NCBI GenBank assembly: GCA_028641055.1
Contig: CM054062.1
Location: forward strand, 183,643,958-183,707,957
Direction: 5' to 3'
DNA length: 64,000 nucleotides
Source: Alopecurus myosuroides
Lineage: Eukaryota > Streptophyta > Magnoliopsida > Poales > Poaceae
Made by a program: the position numbers and the translations under genes. The notes beneath the pieces are model-generated. The model was not told the origin of the DNA. It saw only the letters and a list, made by a program, of their open reading frames with translations, and ran no database searches. Position 1 is the first letter of the stretch. Each line of letters begins with the position of its first letter. Positions 1 to 13,237 of the stretch are shown here, in pieces.

Positions 1-641
1 ATGAACGTATAACAATTCTATTATGACGAGATAAAGTTCACGGGTTCTAATATTGTAGGCATTACATCAAGGCATATGGACCGCTATCCAGTATGCATCC
101 ATATCTAAAAGTCCACCTCAAGAAATCTATCCAGCATATCCCTCGGTATTAAGTTGGAGCAACGAAGCAATTTCTATGTGTGCAACAGACAAATGTATTA
201 ATATCAATACGTAATGTAATAAGTGGTTCCTATCCGTAGAGAAGAGCACCACTATTTTCTCCCTAGTGGCAACATCACATCCTCCCCCACACGTTTTTGT
301 CACTTGAGTGTGGGCAACAAGGAGGCATGAACCCACTATCTAGCATATAAACCCTCTCTTGGAGGTGAAAACAACTAGGTGGCCTAGGTAATCATAAACA
401 CAAGAGAGCATTGCAAGACAAGATTAAAACTCAATATAAGTGAAGCATCTCAGATTATCATGAACAAAATAATCATAATCTCATGGTTCATCGGATCCCA
501 ACAAATACAACATGCAAAATTACATAACGATGGTCTCGGTCATGTGTGGCAGCTCACGAGACTCTAAACATGGAGGCATAGGAGAGAGAAGAACCATCTA
601 GCTATGCATCATAAATTATAGATACGTTTGCAATGTATCCA
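1..641 (-). mobile_element. Decayed Ty3-type LTR fragment, internally deleted
   Basis: Read on the minus strand this matches the LTRs found at 16342, 42291, 47997 and (reversed) 35206. It has the LTR head (TATCTATAATTTATGATG near 608-628) and the 3' half, with the shared blocks for the 'gggagaaaa' stretch near 250-275 and the 'ctatctagcatata' stretch near 334-350. About 650 bp of the LTR body between the head and the mid part is missing, joined near 600-606. The outer end lies beyond the window. It has no coding capacity. It sits directly against the truncated LTR of the next element and probably inserted into it. Confidence 0.75.
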
Positions 642-1898
642 CATCCCTCCGGTGAGAAATGGCGGCGGCCTGGAGGCGTAATCCGTGATGGAAAATGAGG
701 GGAAAAGGAGAGGGCTCCGGGGGCTTTTTATAGGATCGCATATGGAAAGGAATTATAGCCTTAATGGCGTGAAATCACAGGGATTCAATTCGGCCAAAAT
801 GGACTCTGTTTCTAAACGAGGGAAGAAGAAGGATGACGTCATACATGACGTCATAAAAAAATTCTTTTTCAAATTTGTTTATTTAATTAAATCATAACTT
901 CTGTTTTAATTATCCAAATGACATGAAACAAAATTCTAAATTCTTGAAATTTCATATACTTTCCAACAGTACCATTTTTAAAAACAGTTCAACATATATT
1001 ATTTTTTAATTTTAGAAATTTGATAATCCTTAATAGTTACTTAATGTGATTTTTAATTTAAAAATTTATAAAACATAGTTATTGGTCAATTAAAATTTCA
1101 GTGACATTCTAAATGTTGAAAACATATTTCTGAAAGTCATTTCATCTTGTTTTCACAAATTTATATTTTGAAAATATAAATAAAACACTAATAGTACTTT
1201 AAGGCCATTTTAAAATTTAGAAAATAATAAATTGATGTTATTGTCTAAATAAAATTTGAGAGACATTTTGCATGTCATATATTATTTTTGGAAAGCCATT
1301 TTTAAACCCATTTCAAATTTATAATTTTAGGATATGAAGGATTTACTAATAGTAACTTAAAGTTATTTAATTAGTTCATATCAATTAATTAATATTGTTG
1401 ATCAATAAAATTTAGAATAAAACCACAAGTCATAATATTGTCTTCAAATCCCTCTTTTGTGTTATTTTCAAGCAATTCATTTTATTTTTCACACCTTTAT
1501 GTATAAAACTTGGAATAACAACTAAAAGTTATTATTAAAACATTTTATTCTCATCAAATAATTTCTTTGAGGCTTAGAACTTTATTAAGGGTTATAAATA
1601 TTTGATTGTTGTTGCCATAAAATAATTTCAAGGCAATATTTGAATTCAAAACATTTTATGTAATAAAGTTTGCTAAAGATAAAATGGTTTTCTTTATGTG
1701 AGAAAATTCATTTGAGAGGGTTTTAGGGTTTATGGAATAGAGGTATAATTGGATTGGTAATTTCAATTTCATTGAAATATGTATTGTTTTATTTTGTTTC
1801 TTGCTTCTCATTTGGTTCCTGGTGACTTGCATAACATGAAAACAAAAAGTTTCAAATTTTTGTGATTTTTGTATTTTCCAAAAATCAGGGATGTTACA
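642..1898 (-). repeat. 3' LTR of the LARD-like element, truncated
   Basis: 647-1898 aligns along its whole length with 7035-8288. Only the 5' portion (U3 and the start of R) of the LTR is present; the rest is replaced at about 642-647 by the foreign LTR at 1-641. A TATA-like TATAAAAA lies at 725-732 on the minus strand, in the same place as in the other copy. Confidence 0.85.
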
Positions 1899-3545
1899 GA
1901 CTATCACCCTTAAAAGAAATCTCGTCCCGAGATTTGGGAAGGTTAAAAAGAAAGATAGGTCTAGGTGACCGGGTTCCAGAACAACTGGGTGGGCTACCAC
2001 CCTTAAAAGAAACTTTTGTGGGTAGTCTATTTTCATTAGATTGGAGTGTAGATTGATTTGAGATTGGCTTGAGTAGAACTTTCGTTCGTGGTAGAGCTGT
2101 AGACCAACATAGGTATGTTGAACTACCTTTGACAATGAGGGGTCACTCTTTGGGTCAAGCAAAAGTCCTTGGGTCACACTCAACTTGGTGTTTTGATGTC
2201 CTTAGCAATCTTCCCTCTTGTTGTTGTCATCCTTGAAAACAAGCACCATGCTATTTCTAACGAAACTCTCATCGTTGGCAATATCTCCCATTCCTTGATT
2301 CTTCCAAGGTTGGCTTGATCCTCACTGAAAATAGTACGATTTTCAGCAACACTAACATAGGGTCATTATTGTATTCTACCATTCTATGGTTCAGGTTTAA
2401 CATCGTCGTCTCTCTAATAGGTATGTCACTCAGATTTAACATTCCTCATAGCAAAAGTAAATAATGTGAGTAGTCACAATGGGGGCCAATCCATGTTGCA
2501 CTCAATCATTACCTTGTACTTGGATTGATGAATCTTGTTTAATAACACTAGGTCACCTCACTTGTCTAACAGAAAGTTTCCAATCTGTAAGACAAACTTG
2601 AGCTAACTATCATTTCTCAACTAGTGGGTTTCGTAAAACTCCTATGTAACACAAACTAGATAGTTGTGTTTCTTCATCATTTCTTCTTTTGGTGTAGTTG
2701 GCTCTGAAATCTTCATATCTCATGCAACTTGGGGTTCACTTGTCTTTCTTCACTTGTTGATTGGCTTACTGCTCCTTATGATGTAGTTGGCATTGATCAT
2801 AGATGTGATTGTTCCTTCACACAAAAGAACAATTTGAGGATAACCTTCCTTAAATAGGATGGCTTCTGTCTTGGTAGTATATTGGTTGTGACATCCTTGG
2901 GTGAAAGGTTTGTTGTTGCACTTCATACTCTAGTTCACAAGGGTTAGTGAATGGGCATAGGATTTGGTTTGTCTTTAGCATGGATGAGTAGAGATTAGAA
3001 AAAAAAAGGCTAAAGAAATTCCTACCCCAACACAGCAGATCAGTGAAACTCATCTTACAAACATCTAACAAACATTCATCACACCAAACAACAAGGTTTT
3101 AGAAAACAAACTAATATTGTCATACCACACTCATTGGTATGATCAATATACTAACACGTTAACGTTGTTCTAACGGAGTAACTAGATTGGTGGTCTCATC
3201 TATGTCTTCTTGAGTTTCTTCAAAACCTTCTCTCAATGTCTTGATTGTTGTGAAGTATAGGTATATCTCCAAGTTTCTTCAATTGTCTTGAGTGTAAGTC
3301 TTCATGTGGTTAAAATACTTCTTGCACTTCTTGGTATGATCATCAACATTCCTGTCTTGATGGTATTGAAGAGGTAGATCATCTAGAAAATTTTGAAGGT
3401 GAATAATAGATGGGACGATATGAGAAAGATTAAGATGATTGTTTTGTTTCTACAAAGTTTGAACATAGTAAATTTTCAATCCTAGGGTCTTTTTCAAACT
3501 TAGGGTCTCGAACTCTACAGGCAACACAATGCTCTGATACCATTT
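1899..3545 (-). other. Non-coding internal domain of the LARD-like element
   Basis: This lies between the primer site and the 3' LTR. No open frame on the minus strand resembles gag, protease, RT, RNase H or integrase. Next to the 3' LTR (1899-1940, minus strand) is a 'cgggacgagatttctttt' block followed by 'aagggtgatagtc', a tract of the sort that precedes the 3' LTR in many grass Ty3 elements and probably derived from the polypurine tract region of an autonomous ancestor. Confidence 0.7.
3531..3542 (-). other. Primer binding site, initiator Met tRNA type
   Basis: The minus strand reads TGGTATCAGAGC, the standard match to the 3' end of initiator methionine tRNA. It is separated from the LTR end (…GCTACA, 3546) by three A residues. 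This fixes the direction of the element and the LTR/internal boundary. Confidence 0.85.
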
Positions 3546-6500
3546 TGTAGCATCCCACTTTTTAGCAAAGAGAAATACATGTGTTATTGTGCTAGTCCTT
3601 GGATCAATTGCTAGAACCACAGTACAAAATGAAATATCATGCAAATGCATCAAATTCTATTACATCGCATGATGCAGTCTTTACAAAAATAGGATTACAA
3701 CTTGCATAGTCTTAGAAGACTAGCAGAAAACAAAGAAATACATCCGAAGACAAGGTACATCATTGAGCCCATCTTCTTCATGTGCCACAGGCAAAACATG
3801 TTGGCGATAGTCTTGAGATCCTAAACGAAATCCTCACTCGTCTTCAGAAGCATCTGCAATATGGAATATGCAGCCACAAAGGGGGTCAATACATTTTAAT
3901 GTATTGGAAAGTAACACTATGGTGGATATAAATGGCAAGACTAATACTACATGCATATTTGGCTGAGTGGAGTTTTAGCTAAGTTTGCATAATGCAAATT
4001 TTCTCCTATCTCTTTTGTAAAACAACTTTTGTTTTAAAGGGGTGGCATCATTGGACTGAAATCCAAGCACCACAAATACTGTTCACTTGGTCAAAATTTT
4101 ACTTATTGAAATGGTGATGTGATTCTTCCGTCCTTCCTTGTCCAGCGGCTCATAGTTGTCCATAACCGGGGACACGGCTAGGATCTTAGTTTGTTGACTC
4201 TGCAGAGCTTGTGCACTTTCACCTTCAGACTCAAATCAGCCCAAACATCCTATACACCCTGAGTGCATTAAGGAAAGGAGAAGATTGAGACGAGATCTTT
4301 CAGAAGCAAGAATTCAACCTAATGGCAAGACCCGTTCCACCTATAATTATGCTACATCTGCTTATCAAGCCCAGGCTGAACCCTCGCAACTTAGTTAATC
4401 AAGACAGAGCCCATATGACTAAAGGCTGCACTGGAAGCAATCTAAACTTGGGGAACATTATAATCACTTTGTTCCTGGGTGGCATTCCTTCAAGTGAACT
4501 CCCCTCGGGGAGACACTCAACTATCAACAGCCCCGCATTACCAATCCACCCAGGTGGTTCATTGAAGTTATTACTTAGTATTTTTTTCAAAAACATCAAG
4601 TAAAACAAATTTTGTAGCAAGGCTAAGCATCAACTAAGTAACAAGGCTTCAAAATAACAAGGTATAAGTATTGCTACACAATACTAGGATATAGCATAGC
4701 ATAATATAACTTCGTAAAATTTCCTATCATGCATACTACTCAAAATCAACTAATGCATATAGAAAATAATGGGTAGTTGAATGGTGTGTTACTTGCCTTG
4801 TTGAAGTTGGTGAAGATATCACACTCTTTTCACAAAATATCGTTGCTCTTCGTACAATCTATTCATTGAAAACACAATAACAAAATAAACAAGTATCCTA
4901 GCAAACAAACATACAAGTGTAGAAAACATATAGAGCACTAACATATAAAAAGGGGTTTAACCAAGTTTGGTTAGGACAAGGTCAAGGTTTGATTTTGAAC
5001 AGATTTACTCTTCATTGGTTCAATACATTCTAAGGAGTTTTCAAGGTTTTACTTGGTATGGACTAGGTTGAGTTTTGTAGAAAACTAACTTTATTTTAAC
5101 CATACTTGTCGAGGAAGTTCCAAGAGTTCACCAAGGTTATCTCACTATTTCAACTAAAGTAACACACAATAATTGTAACACTTAGTTGTTTTTCATCAAA
5201 ACATTTTAGTACTCTAAGTTAGTCTTTTCATTTTGGTTTAGGGTAGGTTTTGGTTCAACTAACTTCTTAACAAGATAAAGTCTTGGGATTTTCTATTTGG
5301 GTCGATGTTTGGGAAAAAAAACTTGTTATTCTTCAACTTGTGCGGATGGCTCCAAGTCTTCACATGCTTGTCTTCTTGAAGTTCATCTTCATGCTTCTAT
5401 TGCAGTTTCCTTCTTAATGTGAAGCTTCTCTTGTACTTGATAAATCTTCATGATCTTCACTTCACTACTTGGTTTAGGTATGGGATGGGCACAAATGCTA
5501 CTAAGTCAATTTGGAAGGAAAATAAGAAGAAAGATAGAAAGAGAGAGAGAGATGTTTTCTTCTGAATTTCTTCACACTTGCACTTCCTTGAGGTGCTTCT
5601 AGTTGTTGTGAAGTCCAATTTCCTTACTTAAATTTCTTCAATGATCTTCTTTGTATCTCTTCATGTTGTCATCAAGTTGAAAATAAAGTTTCCTTCTTGT
5701 GCTTGAGTCTTGATCTCCATTTTGCTAACTTGATGATTTCTTGAAGCAAGAATAGGGGAGTGGAGAAGTAGATAGAAAACTATGGTACTAGTGTTTGAGG
5801 TTCACTACTTGGTCTTTTGTATTTATGACAGATACTAGGGACTTGGTCTTGGCTCCAAAATAGCCACCACATCAAAGATAATAAAATGGAAATAACTTCT
5901 AAGGCATGATAATATGGGTGGATCACTATGTTGGGTTTTTGGTCAAAAACACATGGTCATGGTACAAGGGTGTATAAAATGGTTGGTCAAGGTTGTTTAT
6001 GGTTCAAGGTTACCAATTGGAACAAAATTGCAAAAGGAACCATATTGAAATTAATTATGGAATTAAATCTATGTAAAAAATACTCAAATATAGCACTTAA
6101 TTATAAATTCAATTTTAATTTGTTCAAATATTATTTTGGGACATAAGATATGAAATTACACATCATAAGTTTTCCAAAAATATTTTATTTGCAATTTTTG
6201 GATTTGTAGAATTTGAATTATGCCAAATTTCATCAAACAAGCATATTAAAATTTGAACTAATTTAAGTTTGTCAAATTTGAATTTGAACAGTGTAAATAT
6301 ATTCTACAGATCCAGGGGATTTCAAAAAGTCCAAGTCTGCTAAATTTGGGCTTATGGATGAAAATTTATGTTAGATCTAAGTTGTAGGGGCTTTTCTGCA
6401 AAATAGATATTTAATTTTTATTCGGGAATTAAATCCAGAGACAGATGGGCTCAGATCTGGTTATTCACCGCGTGGTGCGGAAGACAGGGAGTGGGCCTGG

Positions 6501-8288
6501 GCCGGCTACGCGCTGCTCGAGCGGCAGATAAAGATTATAACGCGCGCTGAGTGGGCGACACGCGGCGCACTGTGGTTGGCTGGTACCGGTTCGGTAAGTG
6601 ATCTATTTCTACGCATAGGATCTAGATCAGACGGCGGGGATATAAGGACTCACCGGGCGGCGCGGGTGGCTGCCGGAATATCGCCAGAAAATGGCCGCGC
6701 GGCAGTGCTGCATCTCAGCCACGGTTGGCAGTGCTGCTCCGATGGCGCTTCGGCCTCGTGAGTACCACGAAGGGCTTCAGCTCGACTCGATGAAGACGAT
6801 GGTGCCCACGGTGTGCACGGTGGCGGCCTCGAGTGGTGGCGTGGTGATGTCCCGAGGTGGAGCGACTCCGGTGAGCACGGGAGTGCACGGCGTGGCCGAT
6901 TCGCTGCGCAAAACAAGTAACAGAGGGGTCATGGAGGTGCGCTCGTCTACGGGGAGAAGAGAGAGGCCGGAGAGGGGCGGTGCAGACCTCCTGTGTCGCT
7001 GGAAATGAAGAAACATGGTGGCTAGGGTTTCTGTCTCCGGTGAGAAATGGCGGCGGCCTGGAGGCGTAATCCCTGATGGAAAATGAGGGGAAAAGGAGAG
7101 GGCTCCGGGGGCTTCTTATAGGATCGCATATGGAAAGGAATTATAGCCTTAATGGCGCAAAATCACAGGGATTCAATTCGGCCAAAATGGACTCCGTTTC
7201 TAAACGAGGGAAGAAGAAGGATGACGTTATACATGACGTCATAAAAAAATTCTTTTTAAAATCTGTTCATTTAATTAAATCATAACTTCTGCTTTAATTA
7301 TCCAAATGACATGAAACAAAATTCTAAATTCTTGAAATTCAAATACTTTCCAACAGTACCATTTTTGAAAACAGTTCAACATATTTTATTTTTGAATTTT
7401 GGAAATTTGATAATTCTTTAATAGTTACTTAATGTGATTTTTAATTTTTTTTTAAAAAAAACATAGTTATTGGTCAATTAAAATTTCAGTGACATTCTAA
7501 ATGTTGAAAACATATTTTTGGAAGTCATTTCATCTTTTTTTTCACAATTTTATATTTTGAAAATATAAATAAAACACTAATAGTACTTTAAGGCCATTTT
7601 AAAATTTAGAAAATAATAAATTGATGTTATTGTCTAAATAAAATTTGAGAGACATTTTATATGTCATATATTATTTTTGGAAAGCTATGTTTAAACCCTT
7701 TTCACATTTTATAATTTTAGGATATGAAGGATTTACTAATAGTAACTTAATGTTATTTAATTAGTTCATATCAATTAATTAATATTGTTGATCAATAAAA
7801 TTTAGAATAAAACCACAAGTCATAATATTATCTTCAAATCCCTCTTTTATGTTATTTTCAAGCAATGCATGTTATTTTTCACACCTTTATGTATAAAACT
7901 TGGAATAACAACTAAAAGTTATTATTAAAATATTGTATTCTCATCAAATAATTTCTTTGAGGCTTAGAACTTTATTAAGGATTATAAATCTTTGATTGTT
8001 ATTGCCATAAAATAATTTCAAGGTAATATTTGAATTGATAACATTTTGTGTAATAAAGTTCGCTAAAGATAAAATGGTTTTCTTTATATGAGAAAATTCA
8101 TTTGAGAGGGTTTTAGGGTTTATGGAATAGAGGTATAATTGGATTGGTAATTTCAATTTCATTGAAATATGTATTGTTTTCTTTTGTTTCTTGCTTCTCA
8201 TTTGGTTCTTGGTGACTCGCATAACATGAAAACAAAAAGTTTCAAATTTTTGTGATTTTTGTATTTTCCAAAAATCAGGGATGTTACA
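3546..8288 (-). repeat. 5' LTR (4743 bp) of the LARD-like element
   Basis: It starts TGTAACATCCC at 8288 and ends GATGCTACA at 3546 (minus strand). The first ~1.2 kb is A/T-rich U3. A TATA-like TATAAGAA is at 7113-7120, then a GC-rich block spans roughly 6440-7035, followed by about 3 kb of A/T-rich R-U5. Short open frames here (for example at 4322-4603, 6691-7008 and 7944-8300) have no recognisable domain and are chance. Confidence 0.85.
7113..7120 (-). promoter_or_regulatory. TATA-like box in the LARD LTR
   Basis: The minus strand reads TATAAGAA just before a 'gcccccggagccc' G/C block. The other LTR copy has TATAAAAA at 725-732. The position, about 1.17 kb into the LTR, is what one expects at the U3/R boundary. 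Inferred from sequence only. Confidence 0.5.
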
Positions 8289-11200
8289 CCTCTTCAGCAA
8301 GACGCATCAGTGCAACTGCTGCATGAGTTGCAGCCTCATATCGTGCAGTCATATTTACACGCTGACAACCACGAGGCACATGAGGACCCCTGCCTATCTT
8401 CAGCAGATTCATGTGCGGGTAATGGGTCTTCGCAATAGTCAGGGCAACTTTTGCTCCACCTACTAACTGGTGACGAACCAAAGCTTTAGCATGATCAAAG
8501 CTAATGAACTTGCGCATCAGATTATTAGTCCCTCGGGTAGCCTATTTAGTGGAAAGAGAGCCCCATAAATATTACAGAAAGCTGCGTGGCAAGACCCTAT
8601 AACTCCACCAACTTGCTGAGCTCGAGTTCTTAACGTCAGAAGTACTCGGATTTTTCAGGATTAGCCCAGAAAGATGATGAACTATATGCGGAAAGCTTTT
8701 GTCGTTCTTCTTCAATGTATCGAGTCTCCTCGACGGTATTTTCTTGGACACTTGAAGACAGAGTAATTATTACTAGCTCAGTAAAAGCTAAACATTACTT
8801 GAGATGCAGTAGAATCTCGGTACACAAATGCTTACATGCTAAATTAGTCGTTATTTCGCCAGCTCAGCTAAAAGGAAATCTTCACAATCTGCAGCAGTCT
8901 GTTGTTTTTCTTGAACAACGTCGAGTTGATCCCTCAAAGATTTTACTTCTTCTTCTTTACTTAAAAGTTTGACAGTCATTAATCTCACTAAGTTAAAAGA
9001 GGGAAAAGTCGACGGAGTGGAAGTCAAAGGATGTGCAGAACCAGAAGCCTAGGATGCCTACAAATCAGGGAAGATATACTCGATTACTATTTTATTTGAG
9101 TAACCAGTGGAAACAACTTGTCTCACTCTCAGAAACTACACCCATCGGGAGAATACGCGAGTATAAAGGAAATATGTAGTGCTGAAGATAAATCAAGGAT
9201 ATATAGCAGAAAAGCCAAACATTTTTTTTCATCAAAGGAGTGCACACGGTTCATCACAACAAAACAGGCGAATATACTATGCCAGTGCACCACTACTACT
9301 ACTCGACAGAAGGTACAGTTAAGACTCAGGAGATATCCCTTGAGCGTCTCGAGTGGCCTCAGTAGCTTCAGCAGCTTTGGCTCACGCTTCAAGCATTTTT
9401 AGAAGGCCATCAGCTAGTCTAACGGACTCTGAGATGAAAGGGTCGAGGTTTAGCTCTTGCCCATCCGAGTCCAATGGAGTCCCGCTCAATGCAGCTTCGA
9501 AGTCTCCTTGAATACCATGGGCACGGACGAGCGTCAACACCATTTCCGCACCCGATAGAGTTTGCTCCCGACTAAAATCAGCCAGAACACTGGTGTTATG
9601 GAATACATCTAGTAAACCATCAAGTGTAGCAGGAACTTCTTACTTCGGGAATAAGCACTCGTGAAAAGACACGAGTACTCCCCTGAGCCTCCCCAGCAGT
9701 CCTGTGGCCTTTTCCACCTGTTCCTCGGAGGAAGTTGCAGCGTCTAGCAGCGGACCTTCTCATAGACGACGGGATAGGGAAGGATGACTCCTGACGGCAG
9801 CTGCACCAACACGAAGGAACTATTAGCCAAAAATACGAGGGTACTAGAAGATATTCGCTAGAAGACAAAGGAAAGGATAATTACCCGTTAATTTATCGGC
9901 CAGGGAGTGAAGCCGGGTAACGAGATCTTCTTCCAAGTCCAAAAACTGCTTGTTAGTCTCTACCTCCTTTTCCTTCGACTCCTCAGCCTTCTTAAGGGCA
10001 ACTTCAGCTTCCTTTTGAGAGGAAGTGACCTCCAGCTTCAGGGCAGCATTTTGCGCCTCGAGTTCTATCACTCGAGCTCTAGCAGATTTCTTCTTAGCAG
10101 TAGTCGAAGCCAAGAGTTCTGGAAAACAAAAAAAGAAGTTAATTAGGTGTGTGGGAAAAGAAAAGGATGACATAAATTCATGGAAGTAAAATTCTCACTC
10201 TTTGCTTTATCAAGGTTAGCCATAGCAGAATCCCTTTGCATTCCAATGCCAATGAAGCGGGTGCTCAGGTCCTTCATACTCGCCACAAAAGAGCAACACA
10301 AAGATAAACGATCAATTCAGATATTTGAGTCTGTGCTCGCCTATAAACAGCCAAACTCAGACTCAGGGGCTACTCCCATCGGGAGCGCTAACTGCGCACC
10401 CGACAGAATAAGAAGGAAAAGAAAATTAAAAAGGAAGATTCACTCGGTTCCTAACCTGGAATTCAGGAGCAAAAACGTAGGCTTCCGTCAAATCCGCCAT
10501 CCAAGCCTCAGGGTTGCAGGTCTCTCTTCCGCTTCAGGAGCACCTGGGTGCATATGAGCCCCCTCTTTCATGACTCCCTTGTCCCAAGCCCTTTGCAAGG
10601 AACCCGAAGCTGCAGCTGCATTGACTGCAAGATCTACACCCGAACTATTATTCCCACATGTAGGGGGGATAGGTGCAGCATCTGAAGAAGCAGGAGGAGT
10701 CGGAGCGGCAGCAGGGTCCACTACGGGTGGAGGAGTAGGAGCCTGTGGAGGATTGGGAGCCCTGAAATATAATGATTAATATTTGAAAAATCGACTGACA
10801 ACAAAAGTGAGAAGGAGTAATAAGAAGTTACCTGCTCGAGGAGCCTAAACCATATACCCGCTGAACCTTTTTGGCTGGAGGAACTCCCGATTGCGGAGCA
10901 GCGGGTGGATGCATTGAAGAAAGAGGAACATCGCGGATTAGGTCCTTCAACTCGTCTCCTTGGGCTTCACTCGAAGAGCTTGAGTCCCTGGAAGTAGATT
11001 CTCCAGCATCGCTTTCTACTCGAGTGCGCTTGGGAGCCGCTCGAGACTCGTCAGCAACCTCATCCTGGAAGTCATCGAGATCCTCGGCCTCTCGAGAAGA
11101 GTTTGTTGTCTCAACCGAGGGAATGGAGTCCAGATCCACTGCGGCAGCTTCAGCCAAACCCTCCAGGAAGGGGACAGTGCCCGCCTTAGAAGGATTGCTA

Positions 11201-12237
11201 GAAAGAACATCAAGGTTCTAGAGGAAAGAGAAAGAAAGTCGATCAATAAAAGAAAAGATCGCTCGTGAAGAAATCAATAGAAGAGGGAAGAAGTAGAAAA
11301 ACAGAAAACGGAAGTAAAAGAGTTTACCTTGGTGCGCTCGATAGAAGCACAAAGTAGAGGTAGAGCTGGGCTCAGGTCGACTACCTTGTTCTCCCTAACT
11401 CGAGTGATTTGGTGCATACACTGCTCGAGTTCGTTGCTCGAGAGCTCCTCGCGACACAATAGATGGGTCGAGTCGGTACTCGAATAGGTCCACATGGAGA
11501 CTACCCGAGCCTGTAGAGGCTGCACTCAACACCTGAGGAACACAGTGGCCAAGTGGGTTCCCGTAAGTCCTTCAGCCTTCAGAGTGGCCACTTGACCCAC
11601 CAGGTCTTCAGTCTGAGCGGCCTCTTCGACTGAAAGTTGATTCTTCCACGAGCTCCTGGGAACCACCAGCTTATCCAGGTTTACTAGAGGGGAATCATCA
11701 AGGTTGGGAGAGTCCTTCGCGTAGAAGCATTGACTCCTCTAGCCGGTGACGGAGTCGACGAAGCCCATCGTGAAGTACCCTGATTTTGGGTTGACTTGTA
11801 TGTTGCAACCCCCAACTTCATGTGGGTCACTAGTGCTGGGCTGCGCTTTGACGTTTGAAGAGGGCCCAGTGTAGTGCTACCCCGAGGTAGCACTCGCACA
11901 ACAACGATGAAGCACGCAAGGTGCTGCACCGAGTTCGACGGGACTTAGTGCAGCTGCACGCCGTACGCCGCCATGAGCGCGAGAATAAAGGGGTGGAGGG
12001 GGAATGATACACCCCTGGAGATGTGGTCCACGAAGGCCACCCGTTCGTTGGCCTCCGGGAGCGGGCGTACCCTGAGCCCGGGCGCCTCCATGATCCAGTC
12101 TGAATGAGCCCCTCGCATTCGGCGGCGGCGAGGAACTTAGCTATCTTGATGGATTTTGTCCACCTCCCTCCTTTTCGCTGTCGGCCCTCTGCCCCGCTGG
12201 TGGTTGAGGAACCGTTGTGCTTTCGAGTGTGCACCAT
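8289..12237 (-). pseudogene. Antisense ORF of the Tat element (Transposase_28-like), broken
   Basis: The start is placed at the minus-strand ATG at 12237 (MVHTRKHNGSS...). A block at about 11930-12060 reads ERVAFVDHISRGVSFPLHPF, the typical start of the 'putative gypsy type transposon' domain (Pfam PF04195), followed by YGVQLH and a stop. Downstream come an acidic/Ser-rich part (10828-11157), a coiled-coil exon rich in A, E and K (about 9870-10150) and C-terminal pieces near 9393-9740 (LDGLLDVFHNTSVLADFSRE in one frame) and 8289-8517. Frameshifts and stops break it repeatedly, and several interruptions look like the introns of the intact copy at 28779-31942. The function of this ORF is unknown even in intact elements. 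Confidence 0.7.
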
Positions 12238-13237
12238 GGTGTGGATTTGAAGAAGTTCGGGGAGTGCGCTAATGGTTGCAAGCAAGAAGATGGAGCAGAT
12301 GCGGGCGCGAGGAAGAAGGGGAAAAACTTGCCTCCCCTCCCCCATGGTATTTATGAAAGGTAAAATTCGCCCCCACCATTGGAGCCTTTCCATAATAGAT
12401 AATCCCAACACGTGGTGCGAGGAAGCCAACCGCTCCGCCTCCACGCTGCCCACTACACGCGAAAACCTAGGCATTAACTCGCAACTCCTAGATTACCGCG
12501 CACCAAACGGTCAAAAGGTGGTCAAATATCAACCCGAGCAAGCCACCGCCTGACAGGATAAGTCCACGTAGCAGCAAATGTCTCATCCCCTGATAGAAAG
12601 ACAGAGTATTACATCACTTCTAACATATACTACTCGAATAATAGATCCCTCGAGTAACCAGGAAGTGTACTCGAGGCATGGGTAGGTTTTCATGAGAACG
12701 AAATTTACTTCAGTGAATATGAAAGTCGAGGTTTTCTCCTACATCATTCATTTGATTGTCTCTAGTAAACCAAGCCTAGAGTACCCCATAGGCATACAAC
12801 TACGTCAAAACTCTGGATTCCATGTTCATAAACATGATGGCAACACCCGCGAAACATTTCCTACGACCTGGGAGTTGCACCATCGCTGCACTGTCTAGTG
12901 TTTCCCATACCATAAGGTCTGATGAAAATCCCGATGGACGCGTCAAGTAAAATTAACTGATAACTGGAATTCGACTCGGTAAGACTCCAGCAGCTCGAGT
13001 CGAGTTACCCTAGGATTTTCTAGGATCGAGCCAGAGGACTCGAACCCTGAGTAGATTATTCGGTGTATTCTCCCAAGTGAGATTAATTGACCTCGATCTG
13101 TCGAGTAGTTCAAACACGTATAATCGTTTCTCCTCCCAGAAAATTTATTTGCAGGAAGGATACCTAAAGGTAAACTGTTCATTAAGGTTGAGTCCTTGGA
13201 ACGATTCTTCAAGTCCATCAGGAACTCAGGTGGCTAC
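12238..13237 (+). other. Untranslated region between antisense ORF and 3' LTR
   Basis: No coding signal was seen. It is rich in CTCGAG/TCGAGT motifs, like the rest of this element family. On the minus strand a TATA-like CATAAATACC at about 12347-12356 lies some 110 bp upstream of the antisense start codon and may be its promoter. The right end, CAGGTGGCTACTG, is a degenerate polypurine tract next to the LTR. Confidence 0.5.

Larger units (their letters stand above)
642..8288 (-). mobile_element. Large-LTR non-autonomous retrotransposon (LARD-like)
   Basis: The element runs right to left. Its 5' LTR (3546-8288) starts TGTAACATCCC on the minus strand and ends GGGATGCTACA, a terminal inverted repeat of the start. 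A primer site follows at 3531-3542. The internal domain (1899-3545) has no gag or pol, and a second LTR copy begins at 1898 and is cut off at about 642-647. An LTR of about 4.7 kb with a short non-coding interior is the definition of a LARD; Sukkula of barley and wheat is the nearest described type, but I cannot confirm the family. The two LTRs differ at roughly 4% of sites in the 420 bp I compared by eye, so this is an insertion of the order of 1-2 million years at the usual grass rate. The left TSD is outside the window. Confidence 0.8.

Noticed and set aside
6576..7016. Overlapping frames of 60-105 codons on both strands
   Set aside because: They fall in the GC-rich block of the LARD LTR and have no counterpart in the related LTR that I can see.
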